Source: Hyposmocoma kahamanoa (lineage: Eukaryota > Arthropoda > Insecta > Lepidoptera > Cosmopterigidae). Taken from it: 64,000 nt of DNA. The stretch is taken from positions 3,311,415 to 3,375,414 of the forward strand of contig NW_020653993.1 of the NCBI RefSeq assembly GCF_003589595.1, read 5' to 3'. A model generated the notes under the pieces. The model ran no database searches. It worked only from the letters and a program-made list of their open reading frames with translations, and had not been told where the DNA came from. Each line of letters opens with the position of its first letter. Position 1 is the stretch's first letter. Positions 1 through 10,340 of this stretch are shown piece by piece. The position numbers were made by a program, and so were the translations under genes.

Positions 1-2
1 GC

Positions 3-107
3 AGTAGCGAAGAAGAGTTCCAGGACGCGCTGGCGCAACGTATCAGCCTCCCGACTGCGAACTGCGTCATCGGCGCGCGCGCAAAGAGCCGCAGCGCGCA
101 GTGCTAG
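3..107 (+). CDS. 3' end of an unidentified gene (last coding exon, partial)
   Basis: A frame open from the left window edge starts at base 3, begins SSEEEFQDALAQRISL and ends at TAG 105-107 after 34 codons. I chose it over the other open frames because its composition looks like ordinary protein and because it is followed by about 170 bases without a gene and then two AATAAA signals, as expected for a 3'UTR. The region is GC-rich compared with the rest of the window, which also leaves the frame one base pair earlier and a minus-strand frame open, so the call is tentative. I do not recognise the protein. Everything upstream lies outside the window. Confidence 0.42.
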   Translation, partial: SSEEEFQDALAQRISLPTANCVIGARAKSRSAQC

Positions 108-276
108 ACGTGACGCGGTCGCGACCGTTGCACAGGTTCAGGTTCATGTTGCGTTGCAACCCCTGAAGAAGACCATCGATTATGGTCGAAACTAGTCCGA
201 CCACTTCCGACTAAAATACTACGCGAGTAAGTCCCGTCACTTTTATATTATAATTTGTGATAACCGCGTTACTTTT

Positions 277-292
277 AATAAAATATAATAAA
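277..292 (+). terminator. Two overlapping-region polyadenylation signals AATAAA
   Basis: AATAAA occurs at 277-282 and again at 287-292, about 170 bases after the TAG at 107. This fits the polyadenylation site of the gene whose end is at 3-107. AT-rich insect DNA gives such hexamers by chance, so the support is the position rather than the motif alone. Confidence 0.4.
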
Positions 293-452
293 ATTATTGA
301 AATGCATACGCAAACTTATAGATGACCAAGCAAATGGTAATCTTGGTTTTCTATATTGGCCTTCCCAGCCATGGTTCCTTCTGCTGCAAAGCCTGTTGGT
401 TTCCGACGTGATATATTTTAACTCAAGTGAATCATTACTAAATCTTATTGCA

Positions 453-1007
453 GGCCCCCTTTCTGCCGTTATCAGCGCGCCCTTCGCATCCCGCGGAGTC
501 CCACAAGAGGCGATGACTTTACCCTTAGCTTCTCTTTCTTAAAATACAATTCGACAATATAATGTGTCCCTAAAGCTCTGGTGGGAATTTTGCAATAATA
601 ACAGTCTGCTTTATCTCTTTTATAGCCTGAAATAGGCTCCGACGCCCGCATAAAAAGATTACTTAAGGGCGCATTTAGATTGAAACCCAGTGCACCAAAG
701 TATAGCAATACTTGGAATCCCCAAGTCGTTCTCGCATTAATTTCAACGTGGCTTCCCAACACAGAACTTCCTCTTGAAAAACTTACGAAAAAGCATGTTA
801 TTTTACTTGCACTTTGTATTGCACACGCGTACAAACTGGTATTGATTAAAATGAAAAACATACAAATATCAGATATTCCGATTAAAATTGCAATACCTGA
901 TTTAATCAAAACGTCTGCGCCTGGTCGCGTACAGCCCACATTAAATTTTCCATATTTTAGAGAGGATCCAAGTATTTGCTTGTCGCAGTTTTCAAACATT
1001 GTATTTT
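453..1007 (+). pseudogene. DIRS-like tyrosine recombinase, degenerate fragment
   Basis: Translating the plus strand gives a broken tyrosine recombinase of the kind carried by insect DIRS-like retrotransposons. First comes RGVPQEAMTLPLASLS, then an in-frame stop at 540-542, then NTIRQYNVSLKLWWEFC in the same frame. After a deletion around 615-630 come GSDARIKRLLKGAFRLKP and KYSNTWNPQVVLALISTWLP. The rest runs through LEKLTKKHVILLALC to DLIKTSAPGRVQPTLNFPYF. The alanine-histidine region (AHAYKLVLIK) sits where family members have the HRxQT motif with the catalytic Arg, which is altered here. The fragment ends about base 1007 without the C-terminal catalytic part. Family assignment is from remembered motifs; it could be a Crypton relative. 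Confidence 0.6.
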
Positions 1008-1705
1008 AATAAACAAAACATTTTTTCTCTAAAAACCGTGCGGTGTTGCCTAGCAAATTAAGGAAACTACCTGGTTAAATATTATATCTTCGAATGAAGC
1101 GACCGACATAATAGTGACCGAACTTCACTTCAAGAAGTTCGTTTGATCATCTGTTATTTTTAATAGTAAAAAACAGTGATCGTATGTATATCTGCTCAAT
1201 ATTCATAATTTAACGCAGACAAAGTCGCTGGCGAAATATAAATTTTTTGATACCGATGAACATAAATCTGTAATAGCCTGTAAGCCATCAAGAATAAATG
1301 AGCGCTATTAATCTAGATCTTTTGGCGTAGATGTTTATAGGTGTTTAATAATGTCAAGATCAATCTGATAGAACGAGTACAATCAGTAATGACTGAAAGG
1401 GATAATAAAATGCAGGATAGAGTTTGAAGATGCATTCTAATAAGCCGTTAGTTTTGAAGGAATTACCAAACCATCAACAGGGACTGTAAGAAGCAAAAAC
1501 AAAAGACGATGTACAGAAGAGAAACAGCAGATATCTTAAACAAAAAATGAAGAACGAAAATACTATTGAAAACGAGACTAATTCGAAACACATAATAATA
1601 CATTACATACACGTACTTATCATATTTATATCTAAGCACAACAACATCCCACTTCTGATTTTTTATCTATCAAGCAATGGGATGAGCAAGTCGTGCGACT
1701 AGTGG
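1008..1705. other. No feature recognised
   Basis: AT-rich sequence with no long open frame, no clear repeat arm and no splice-like exon that I could support. It separates the recombinase remnant from the first palindrome-rich MITE. Confidence 0.5.
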
Positions 1706-2161
1706 TTAGGGTGCGTTGCGTTTGACGACAGATAGACTTGTAGTTTAAGTGTCGTGACTTGTATATTTAAATGAAGCTGTTCACATACATGATTAAATGT
1801 CGTTCACAACTTTATTTGACGTTACATTGACAGACTGTCGAGACAATGGGAAGAGCTAGTACGACAGTCATCAAACGATAAATAAAAGGTCAAGATCTAT
1901 TGTGACGACAGATAATCGCAGCTACTATGTATTGTCGTCACGCTTTATTATCGTCGTCTCATATCTACAAACGATAAGGCAGATGCCGTGAAACGATAAA
2001 TTGTCGTCACGATCCAGAGAGAATAGCTAGGCATGACTTGTCGGTGAACGATAAAAAAGTCCACGATACAGTCACGAAAGATAGATGTGCTAAGGGAACA
2101 GGCTAGACGCGACAGTCGTCCAACTATAAAATGTTACGACATAATGGGAACGCGTCCTTAG
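1706..2161. mobile_element. Palindrome-rich MITE, CGACAGTCG family, copy 1
   Basis: One of three copies in the window (others 13471-13867 and 29235-29539). The ends are inverted: TTAGGGTGCGTTGCG on the left and, read from the right, CTAAGGACGCGTTCCCATTA. The interior is full of short palindromic pieces such as GACAGTCG, CGATAAATAAA and GTCGTCACG. Copy 1 is the longest and most degraded. No coding capacity is visible, so this is a non-autonomous element. Confidence 0.6.
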
Positions 2162-2362
2162 CGACACGTCTATCCAAAGCAGTTGCAGTGCTACTCAGAG
2201 CTTTAACTTGACTTAAAGATAAGAAATATCGTATGCCTGTAGTTTCACCAGCTACTCTGCTTACATTACACATTACAGCTACTGCTTGGTGGCAGAAATA
2301 GATATGGTGGCAGGATTTCCCTGGACAAACACTTTCACAGGGAGCTCTACTGCTACTAAATT
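2162..2362 (+). repeat. Dispersed repeat family A, truncated copy
   Basis: The copy has the family landmarks: a CAGTTGCAGTGCNACTCAG block, a TTACATTACNCATTACAG block, GGTGGCAG, then TTCCCTGGACAAAC and CTCTACTGCTACTAAA at the 3' end. The same order of blocks recurs at 7370-7627, 14116-14420, 21065-21400, 33160-33620 and 49545-49795. The family has no coding potential. I cannot assign it to a named SINE or LINE. Confidence 0.6.
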
Positions 2363-2827
2363 GATGTGTATTATTATGAAAGTGCACGTAATACATGTTC
2401 TCTTCTTTTTGTTAAAAAAAAGTATACCTTATACTTTAGAGAATATGTTCTATACTATATTGCATTGTATAAAGTGCGCCTGGCGCAGTTCGACGCCACC
2501 CGCCGCCTCTGCATTGAGGCGATCCTAGATCAAAAGTAACCCAATGATACTTTTACTAGCCAACTGACTCATTCTGAAAATTATTTACTATCTTTACCGA
2601 CATGATTTCTCACGATATTCTCGTACCATCATATCGGCAACCTCAAAGCGAGGTTACTCGTAATTAATATTATAACAAGTTGTAAGATTATAAGGACGAC
2701 AGTCTGCGAGCGTGCGAACGAAGATGTAACTTACTTTCTATAATAAGTAATAAAACTTACTAATATTTAACATCATAGTTTATCTGTTTGTCGCAAATTA
2801 TACAGTTTCTGAGTTACATATACATGG

Positions 2828-2864
<37 letters not shown>

Positions 2865-3790
2865 TATTATAACGGAGATAACAGCCTCCCACTTACATAC
2901 TACAGGGTTTCTTAACGTGTGGCCCACGGACTCGGTGTAATGAACGCCAGAGCTCCACGACGAGCTACCTAACATGTTGCGTTAATATAAAAATTGGCAT
3001 ACAATATGTTGTGAGTACTAAATAGGCGCAGTGCACGTGACCTTTTTGAATTTTCGCGCCCATTGACGACTATCCATTGTAGGAGCGAGCGAGACGCGCG
3101 TCAATTCAACCCGCGAGCCTCTCTTATTCTTCTATTTATTATTAATAATTTAAAAAAAAATAACGCTTATTTATCTAAACCTGGCAGCACAACAAAAACC
3201 TGCGTAGGTTTATCCGTGGACCGCAACAAGTTCTTCGTTATTTTTTCGGAGAGTCGATGGGTTCTTTGAAATTTTGATAGGGGTTTATGGCTACAAATAG
3301 ATTAAGAGACCCTGACTTACTACGATCCTGACACATACTTATCGTTTACATCAACGACATGCATTAGTGTACTCTTGACATGGTCTGTATCGGAAAAGGA
3401 CGTCCTCAATTTAGTCATGGTAAGTTCGCCTTGGTAGGCCCGACCCTTACCAACTTACTTCAGAATTATAAGGCTTCAAAAACTCGTCATTTTTGTACAA
3501 AAGTTCTCAACTTTGTGGTATTATTTGAACACTATAGATTGCTTACAATAAAATTACTTTTTATTGCACACAAGAACACACACATAAAATATAAACAAGA
3601 GATAGGTACAACTGGCGGCCTAATTGCTAGATAGCAATCTCTTCTAGTTAACCTCCGGTTTACAGGTTAATCTAAAGATAATAATTAACTGAGGGCGCAA
3701 CAAATATGCTCACTAAATACGAATTTAATACATAATATACTACATATACATTATTATAGAGTTACATATATACAAAAAAACATACAACCC
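2363..3790. other. No gene recognised; contains a TA microsatellite
   Basis: The stretch holds only short frames, none with a recognisable product. The one distinct item is the TA repeat at 2833-2858. Confidence 0.5.
2833..2858. repeat. (TA)n microsatellite
   Basis: About 13 uninterrupted TA units, followed by further imperfect TA steps. Confidence 0.9.
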
Positions 3791-4044
3791 TAGAAAAAAT
3801 ATGAACATATTTAGAGACACTCTAAAAGAAGGTTGAATTATGATAACAAGGTTCATATGAACCATTGACCACACAAAACAGAACGTTTAATTAAAATCGA
3901 AAGGCGGTTGAAATCATTCTTTTTTCAAATTTAACGTTCTGGTACATATGTACCAGTACTGTAGTGTACTGTAGTTCATATGAGCCTTGTTAACATAATT
4001 CAAGTTTCTTTTAGCGTGTCTCTAAATTTCATATTTTTTCTAAT
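3791..4044. mobile_element. Foldback/MITE element with about 70-bp inverted arms
   Basis: The left arm (3791-3865, starting TAGAAAAAATATGAA) and right arm (3974-4044) are near-perfect reverse complements. Both carry the blocks ATTTAGAGACAC, CTAAAAGAA, TTGAATTATG and AACAAGG then TCATATGAAC. The roughly 105-bp centre contains a second nested inverted pair around AGAACGTTTAA and AACGTTCT. There is no open frame. Confidence 0.7.
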
Positions 4045-4680
4045 ATGTCCATGGGTGGAGGTAAATTACTAATTTTACATAAATTTGTCTACCAATAAAC
4101 AACTCGAATAAATACGATACGACAAACGCTGCTATTTTCTTAAGAAAAACTCTAGAATATTCTAAAACGCTGACATACCTACCGTCAATCGTGGAATTTA
4201 GTCACCGGCATTTGTTCAAGTCCAAATTTATCGTCTCTTGTAAAACAAAATCGTTACACAACCACTTCGCACTAATTATATTGCTTTTAATTTTATCATA
4301 AGTAGTTTTATGCTTTAGCGCTAGTGATATAAAAAGTAGCTCTACTCAGTCCATAATTTATATTCCGAGCTCAGTTTTCATGGTCCTTTTATAGTACCAT
4401 AACCACCAGTATGATACTAAGCAGATTGGGAATTTTGTGTCATATTAAATTGCGTATTTTTGATCCGAAACCTTTTCTGTACCTTCAGATGAAAGTAATA
4501 TTATATGGTAGGGCTTTATTTTTATGTTGTTTCTAAAAGTAACTCCGCCTATAATTATCAGTATATCATAAGTAAATAACAAAGAAATAATAGCTAACCT
4601 CTTAGAGAATTACATGTTCCAGAAAATATGAAAATGTTGACGTATACGAAAATAACATACGTTATGATTAATGATGTACT
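4045..4680. other. No feature recognised
   Basis: AT-rich sequence without a supported gene or repeat arm. Confidence 0.45.
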
Positions 4681-5200
4681 TACCACTTGCGTCACAAATA
4701 ATAAATCCGTGTATCTTCTTATCAGCGCTGAATACACATATCACACATTTTCACATAAACACAAAACACAAAGATTCGGTCCAAAATCCGTGGAAAATTC
4801 CAGAAACTTTTTACTCTACGTAAATCCCCCTGGTGGCCTTTCCAGTCGGGGTCGGTAAATAAATCGAAATTCAAATGCTACATTCGAATTTCGAACACAA
4901 TTCGGCTTCAGTCCGGGCTGCGCGGGCGCCGGACGATTTTGAATTTAGAACGCGAGCGTGTTCTTACGCTAATGTCTATTTATACTTCCCTGGGCGAGAA
5001 TTCAAACGACCAGTTATTTCTGAACTCCCATAGTTATTCGCTTTCAACCAACAATATAAACATAGGTAAGCAAGAACCTAGGCCGAGGTCTAGTTAGGTT
5101 GGCGGTTTTATATTTTCACCGGGAAACAAATATCAAGCCCGGCCGCCGTGATCTTTTTCACTTGAGAGTATTTGTCTTCCCGAGTTGACGAACCAACTGT
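4681..5200. promoter_or_regulatory. CpG-rich segment, possible promoter or 5' exon
   Basis: The segment around 4840-4990 is much richer in CpG than its surroundings (GGGCTGCGCGGGCGCCGG at about 4914-4931). On the minus strand a strong donor, AAGTG|GTAAGTAC, lies near 4682, downstream of this island in that direction. This could be a TATA-less promoter with a non-coding first exon on the minus strand. No matching second exon was found, so it may be chance or a GC-rich repeat. Confidence 0.22.
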
Positions 5201-6050
5201 TGCTAAGTATAATTAATTTCAGTTAAATTTCGTGCAGTTCTAGTCTACTATTTTTAATACATACGTATAACACACGTCTCCAATCAGGCATCGGCTCTTT
5301 AACATGGTGACAGTACGTGTAAAAAACTCATGATATCGAGTAGATCGTTATGGATGTATCCAGTCTCTATAGAAACACGAATACACCAGGAATAGACGGA
5401 CTATTATGATGCTGACTATAATTAGTATTCGTAATTTATTTATTTGATGCACAAAACGGTTTACATTCAATGGTACCTACTCCAATCAACATTACAATTT
5501 ATTTAGTTTTAAGCTAGGATGTAAACCTAACATATTGTACACACAGCATGATTATTCAGCTGGTAAATATAATATTAAAAAGTAATCAAACAGTTTCTTC
5601 AACGTATATGGATAAAAAATAAATAATATATATACAAATACAAATGATGACGGATGAGAAGAGGATACTAAGTGATTCTGAATACTGTAAATCTGTAGAT
5701 GTTTTTGTCAAAAACTGATGTTATTCATTTATTATAGGCTAGGCACATTCTCGATAAGGGATTATAAAGGGGAAGTATTATTTTTGTATACAATTAACAA
5801 GTCTAAACTTCTTATCGAATCGATGGTATACACTATAATGCTTGCCATATCGTGGTGAAAGGATTTGGCAATCGACTTAAGGTACTCGCTGGTTGGCTCA
5901 GGGTGCGCAAAAGGCTCAGAAAAGGAGTGTATCGTGGTGCGGGAAGGCTTCCTTCCACCCCAAGTCCAATCTTAATTCTAGCCGACACTTTCAAGTCCAC
6001 TGAAAGCTTTCGCTATTAAAATATAGTCTTGTCTCCATACATACATTTTT
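5201..6050. other. No gene recognised; short repeat shared with 55490-55570
   Basis: Most of this stretch shows nothing. The piece at about 5820-5935 (ATCGATGGTATACACTATAATG, then ATCGTGGTGAAAGGATT) is clearly related to 55486-55570, so it is a copy of a dispersed element of unknown class. Confidence 0.45.
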
Positions 6051-6300
6051 AACAGACTTCAAACAAGGAGATTCTCATTCGATTTTTTTACGTACGTATG
6101 TTACGCGATAAGTTGTCACCGATTTTGATGATTCTTTTTTTGTTGGAAGAAGGTACCTCAGTAGTGGTCTCAATTAAATTTGAAGAAAATATTCCACCTC
6201 TAAGGGTTGCCAACCAGGGCATGAAACCGGTTTGACGCACTTTCCGGTAACTGATATCAATAAAACTTGGCAAATAGATGTAATTCCACGAACTTTAGAA
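6050..6300. repeat. Dispersed repeat family B copy
   Basis: Landmarks are GACTTCAAACAAGGAGATTCTC, a T-rich block with GTATGTTACGCGATAA, CCGATTTTGATGATTC, and AAATATTCCACCTCTAAGG. The same blocks in the same order appear at about 19310-19480, 28255-28550 (reverse), 37820-38060 (reverse) and 55890-56095 (reverse). It resembles a very common lepidopteran repeat beginning with AACTTCAAAAAAGGAGGAGG; its transposon class is not clear from this sequence. Confidence 0.6.
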
Positions 6301-6601
6301 GTTGGGTTTTTTTTTATGAATTCAGATAATTTTTATGACGTGTTCACCTATACCAGTAATACCTATGCGGCCCCTCCTTTAGTAGGTTAGGTTGGTATAA
6401 ATAAATAAATAAATAAGTATACCGGAAAAGCAGCCAGAATGTATTTGCATATCTGGACATGTTTTAGGTCACTTTAATAATATATTTAGTTATGAAAACC
6501 GTGGTTTATAACTTATAATTGTTACTGAAAATCAGTGTTAGGGTATTAACCCTAACAATCATTAGATTGTTATCAAAAATGAAACTATAGAATGAATCTA
6601 A

Positions 6602-6776
6602 GGGTCGTATTCCAGAACTCTACTCAATGCTCAAGTCAGGATTTGAGCAGACTTGAGTATGATTTCAAGCACTGGAAATACGACCCTAATGGCAAGGACT
6701 TGAGTATGATTTCTAGTGCTTTGAATTATACTCAAGTCCTGACTTGAGCATTGAGTAGAATTCTAGAATACGACCC
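6602..6776. mobile_element. PIF/Harbinger-like MITE, copy 1
   Basis: A 175-bp element that is almost wholly palindromic. It starts GGGTCGTATTCCAGAACTC and ends in the inverted form TTCTAGAATACGACCC. It is flanked by TAA at 6599-6601 and 6777-6779, a 3-bp target duplication. Copies at 44531-44701 and 52844-53018 show TGA and TAG duplications. Three-base duplications and GGG ends suggest PIF/Harbinger; no transposase is present. Confidence 0.75.
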
Positions 6777-6779
6777 TAA

Positions 6780-7205
6780 GTTTCTTTTAAACAATTGTTA
6801 TATGAAAAAAGTTTAAGTTAAATGAGCGTTAGGTTAATAACATTTATATTGTACATAATATGTAGAGATGCGAAGATTTTATATATCTGTTTGGTTAGGC
6901 AAGTATTTTGATATATTTGTTGGGATTTATTTTGAAGCTTTGTTTTTCTATTGGGGTTTAGGTATATGTTTTGCGATAAGGTCGCGACCAGGATGCCTCG
7001 ATGATGCCAGATGCACTTTTTTAAAACGTGCTACCTCTACAAAGGCGTACAGAGTTCCATTTTCCTGACTTTTTATTTTTATTATCTATTCAATATCACC
7101 ATACTTACCATTTAATGTTAATAGAGTACCTAGACACATAAATTCTTTCCCTTCTTCCCAATTCTCGACATCAATTATTACTTTTGAATTACAATTATAA
7201 GCGTT
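6780..7205. other. No feature recognised
   Basis: No supported gene. A short plus-strand frame at 6868-7068 has no recognisable product and low-complexity hydrophobic composition. Confidence 0.45.
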
Positions 7206-7209
7206 GGGC

Positions 7210-7320
7210 CACCTACGACCTCGGTAGCTAAGCGGTTTGCACTATAGGTGTCGGACGAAGAGGTCCTGCGTACGAATCCCGGCAGAACAAATTCGTGAAA
7301 TAAACTTTTCTTTCAGTGTG
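7210..7320 (+). repeat. tRNA-derived SINE-like fragment
   Basis: The block GGTAGCTAAGCGGTTTGCAC resembles an internal A box and GTACGAATCCCGGC resembles a B box, spaced as in a tRNA-derived promoter. The sequence does not fold into a clean cloverleaf, so it is a SINE head rather than a tRNA gene. Confidence 0.4.
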
Positions 7321-7369
7321 TCGGAATTCCATTCCAAAATCCTTTTTTTTATAATATCAAGTAACCGGA

Positions 7370-7627
7370 CGAACAAGTGTGAACAAGCTACACGCCTGTC
7401 CATAACAGTTGTAATGCCACTCAGAGCTTCGCAAAGATCTGAGGGGTACAGCCACTGCGCCTGTCACCCTGAGACACAAGTCCCATGTGCCTGTAATGTC
7501 GTCAGCACCCTTACCCTTCAAAACCGGACCGCAGTAATGCTCACATCATTGCTTGGCGGCAGAAATAGGTAAGGTGGCAGTACTTCCCTGGACGAACTCT
7601 TTCACAAGGATCTCTAATCCTGCTAAA
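7370..7627 (+). repeat. Dispersed repeat family A, near full-length copy
   Basis: The blocks run in order: GACACGCCTGTCC equivalent (ACACGCCTGTCCATAACAG), GCCACTCAGAGCTT, AAAGATCTGAGGGG, GAGACACAAGT, CCCATGTGCCTGTAAT, TTCAAAACCGGACCGCAG, TAATGCTCACATCATTGC, GGCGGCAGAAATAGGTAAGG, and TTCCCTGGACGAACTCTTTC. This is one of the better preserved copies in the window. Confidence 0.65.
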
Positions 7628-7799
7628 AATAGTTACAGACAATGTTATTGATGTAAATAATAAACATAAACCAATAAATATTAGACTACATCACATACGT
7701 TGCTCGGATCCCAAAGCAAGTAACTAAAGCACTTGTGTTATGGAAATTGGTAACAACGACGGTACCTTAAGCACTCAGATCCGAGACTAGTTAGAAAAG

Positions 7800-8240
7800 T
7801 TAGTTTTTCTACATTGACCCGGCCGGGGATCGAACCCGGTGTCTCCACCCTTAGAATAACAACGCATAGAATGATAGTTTCATATCAAACGAACTGTCAC
7901 AAGTGAGGCAAAATCAAATTCATGTAGGCTAGTTTTAGTAGTAGGTTAATTTTCGGTTTTAGTGAATATTTATATAAAAATACAAGTTGAAACGCGTTAC
8001 TTCCTTGTGGAATGTGATGTTAGTATCTATTTTATGTTTGTCTGACGTATTTTTACACTGATTTACCGCACATTTCGTCATTTTTAGCTAAAATTCTGGA
8101 GCTGTTCGCGGTGCAAGTTTATCTTGAACACTGAAGGCCCGCCCGCTCGTGTAGGCCCTTTTGGCGCGCTTCAATTTGCCTCACTTATCGTGTGTGGACT
8201 AGGTTTCTATGCGTTATTATTCTAAGGAGACACCATGAAA
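7800..8240. mobile_element. Inverted-repeat element with a tRNA-like end
   Basis: The left arm GTGTCTCCACCCTTAGAATAA, ACAACGCATAGAA and AGTGAGGCAAAAT (about 7832-7914) is matched in reverse by CAATTTGCCTCACTT, TTCTATGCGTTATTATTC and TAAGGAGACACC (about 8171-8235). The interior of about 250 bp has no open frame. Just left of it GGCCGGGGATCGAACCCGGT is a reversed B-box-like tRNA motif, perhaps a separate SINE head. Confidence 0.5.
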
Positions 8241-8326
8241 AACAGTATGCAAGTCACTCGACCACGAAGGTCGTCGTCGTATTATCTGGCTATCTGTCAC
8301 TTTATGTTATATAATATATAATAATT

Positions 8327-8448
8327 GTGGCTCTAGTGACAAGGGTTATAAGTCAAAAAAGCCAACTTAACAAGGAGACTGGAACTGTTTTTCGCGCCTC
8401 TTTGGAAAGTTGGCTTTTTTTACTTGTACGCCTTTTCACTAGAGCCAC
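8327..8448. mobile_element. Short MITE with GTGGCTCTAGTGA ends
   Basis: GTGGCTCTAGTGA at the left is matched by TCACTAGAGCCAC at the right. The arms continue inward with AAGTCAAAAAAGCCAACTT against AAGTTGGCTTTTTTTACTT. Total length is 122 bp with a loop of about 35 bp. Confidence 0.7.
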
Positions 8449-8879
8449 TATAAAACAATAGCAATAAAAGGCTTTATAGTTAAATACCTTTATTTATACC
8501 TTTACTATTTTATAACAATGATTGATTATGATACGGTACTATCGAGAACACATCGTAAGTAAGCGGTATGGGATTATATTTAAATCTTAAGTGACCAGTT
8601 TGATGTGATCTTGACCATGTACAAATATTATTTAAACATTTACAATTTTTACAAACAATATACAATGAGGATGACGTTTATACAGTGTAAAAATAAGGCT
8701 TTTTGGCGGTGGAGTGCATTGACCTTGTACAAAACTATTTCGTCGTATAGATTGAAAACCTCGCATACGAGTTTGTTCTACTGATATGTGTTGAAACAAA
8801 ACTTATAAACCTCGTGCAATATATTATTAAAGCATTTAGCATTTGAACAAAAAATTATTTAACTAATTAAAATGCTAAC
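8449..8879. other. Fragment of the GTACAGTCAAGAGCACG MITE family, otherwise nothing
   Basis: At about 8560-8626 the sequence AAGTAAGCGGTATGG then TTTAAATCTTAAGTGACCAG and GATCTTGACCATGTAC matches the right half of the full element at 17421-17538. The rest shows nothing I can support. Confidence 0.45.
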
Positions 8880-9415
8880 TATGTAAATGAAACTATTTTT
8901 CCGGATTTAAATCGCGTATATTTATTTTTTCAAACAAATCAACGTTTCGGAACCTTTACAGGTCCCATGGTCGCGGTTGACTGAGGTGGTACAGTCATCA
9001 ACCAGTTATGTCTAATATTAATGCAAACCAGCATTTTATCACTATACTTACAAAAGTTATTAATTAAATACTTTATTTTTAATTTTACAAAGAAACATTC
9101 CAATTTACGCTACATTGTTTTACAAATTATTTTATTCGAATAATATTAATTTTTTATTAAGTTAAATTTATTATTAATTAATAATGGAATTAGAATAAAT
9201 TAAAACATATTAATTAGTACTGCAGTCTCTTGTCTGTTTGGGATTTTCCATCAAAGGAAATACTGGATCCCAAACTGGTGGTACGGAGAAATCATGTTCC
9301 CTGTTGAAATTAATATGTTTTTTAATTCCAATGGGACCTGTAAAGGTCCCGAAACGTCGGATTGTTTGAAAAAAGAAATAGACGCGACTTAAATCCGGAA
9401 AAATAGTTTCATTTC
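8880..9415. repeat. Inverted pair of a dispersed retroelement end
   Basis: The left arm 8886-8969 (GAAACTATTTTTCCGG, AAATCGCGTATATTTATT, ACGTTTCGG then CTTTACAGGTCCCA) is repeated in reverse at 9329-9414. Partial copies occur at 19200-19312, 19622-19680 and about 54700-54760. An inverted terminal arrangement of this kind is seen in Penelope-like elements, but no GIY-YIG or reverse transcriptase frame is present, so the class is uncertain. Confidence 0.45.
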
Positions 9416-9474
9416 CTATGTGTAACAATCGCGAAAACCTAAGAACTCGATATAATTGTATTTACTATATTTTT

Positions 9475-9600
9475 AACAGACTTTAAAAAAGGAGGTTTCC
9501 AATTCGGCTGCATTTTTTGTGTTTATGTTACACGATTATCCAGACGTTTGTAAACTGATTCGATCGACGATTCTTTTTTCGTTGGAATCCTCAGATACAT
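9475..9600 (+). repeat. Dispersed repeat family B, short copy
   Basis: ACAGACTTTAAAAAAGGAGG, a T-rich block with GTTACACGATTATCC, and ACGATTCTTTTTTCGTTGGAA match the 5' half of family B. It stops where the LINE remnant begins. Confidence 0.5.
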
Positions 9601-9604
9601 AGGT

Positions 9605-10045
9605 AAGTTTCATAGGAAAGAACCTCAGTGTCTCAAGACGAAAGTCTTTGATCAGTGTGTGTTGCCAGTGATCACATATGGATCAGCAACGTGGTCTCAT
9701 AAGAAGGCTCAAGGTGACTCAGCGGGCAATGGAGAAAGCGATGATGCTCGGTAATTTCCCTACGTGATAGAATCAGAAATGACGAAATCCGTAGGAGATC
9801 TAAGGTTACCGACATAGCTCGAAAAAGTGCTCAGCTGAAGTGGCATTGGGCGGGGCACATAGCTAAGAGAACCGATGGCCGTTGGGGAGGAAACGACGAC
9901 GCTCAGTGTTAGGCCCCCACAAGGTGGACCGACGATCTGGTGAAGGTTCCCGCGAAGGATGGATGCAGGCAGAGCGGGACCGATCGTCGTGGAGATCATT
10001 GGGGAGGCCTATGTCCAGCAGTGGGCGTCGTATGGCTGAATGATG
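9605..10045 (+). pseudogene. RTE-type LINE, 3' end of the reverse transcriptase ORF, broken
   Basis: Pieces of a LINE ORF2 C-terminus appear in shifting frames: KVFDQCVLPVITYGSATWS, then IRRLKVTQRAMEKAMM in another frame, then KVTDIARKSAQLKWHWAGHI and KRTDGRW, followed by a segment like RPPTRWTDDLVKV. It ends with the block ATGTCCAGCAGTGGGCGTCGT and a TGATGAATGGTGATGA tail, which is typical of lepidopteran RTE elements. Several frameshifts and a stop make it non-functional. It is a 5'-truncated copy. Confidence 0.65.
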
Positions 10046-10083
10046 AATGGTGATGAAAGAGTCGATTCTACCTCAGCTTTTAC

Positions 10084-10300
10084 AGTCAAAGTCAAAGTCA
10101 AAGATTATTTATTCCATAGGTAAAATAGATTTACACTTGAAAACGTCACATTTAAGCTACTGCTCGTTCACTACGCTGACCTCCCTGAGAAGAACGAGCA
10201 AGAAACTCTAGGGATTGCTCTTTTCAAATAACTTTAAATGCTATGGAATACACTTTGAATCAAATTTGTGTGGATTCTGGAGCCATGTCGTCTTTCCATA
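10084..10300 (-). repeat. LINE 3'-tail remnant with (TTTGAC)n end
   Basis: On the minus strand this ends in repeated TTTGACTTTGAC, a common 3' tail of lepidopteran LINEs. The adjoining GAAGAACGAGCAAGAAACTC block belongs to the same 3'UTR type. No ORF remains. Confidence 0.45.
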
Positions 10301-10340
10301 CATTTTTATCTAACACGTAGTCTTCAATTATGTAACATGA

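Noticed and set aside
1..190. Coding exon on the minus strand or in plus frame 1
   Set aside because: Both frames are open, but they are Arg/Ala-rich shadows typical of GC-rich DNA. Frame 3 on the plus strand has a normal composition and is followed by polyadenylation signals. The choice is not certain.
472..999. 175-codon open frame on the minus strand
   Set aside because: It is the antisense of the DIRS-like recombinase fragment, which explains the sequence much better.
9340..9375. Hammerhead ribozyme (a GGTCCCGAAACGTC stretch follows a hairpin)
   Set aside because: The GAAA side is present but the required CTGANGA core is not; the bases there are CTGTAAAG.
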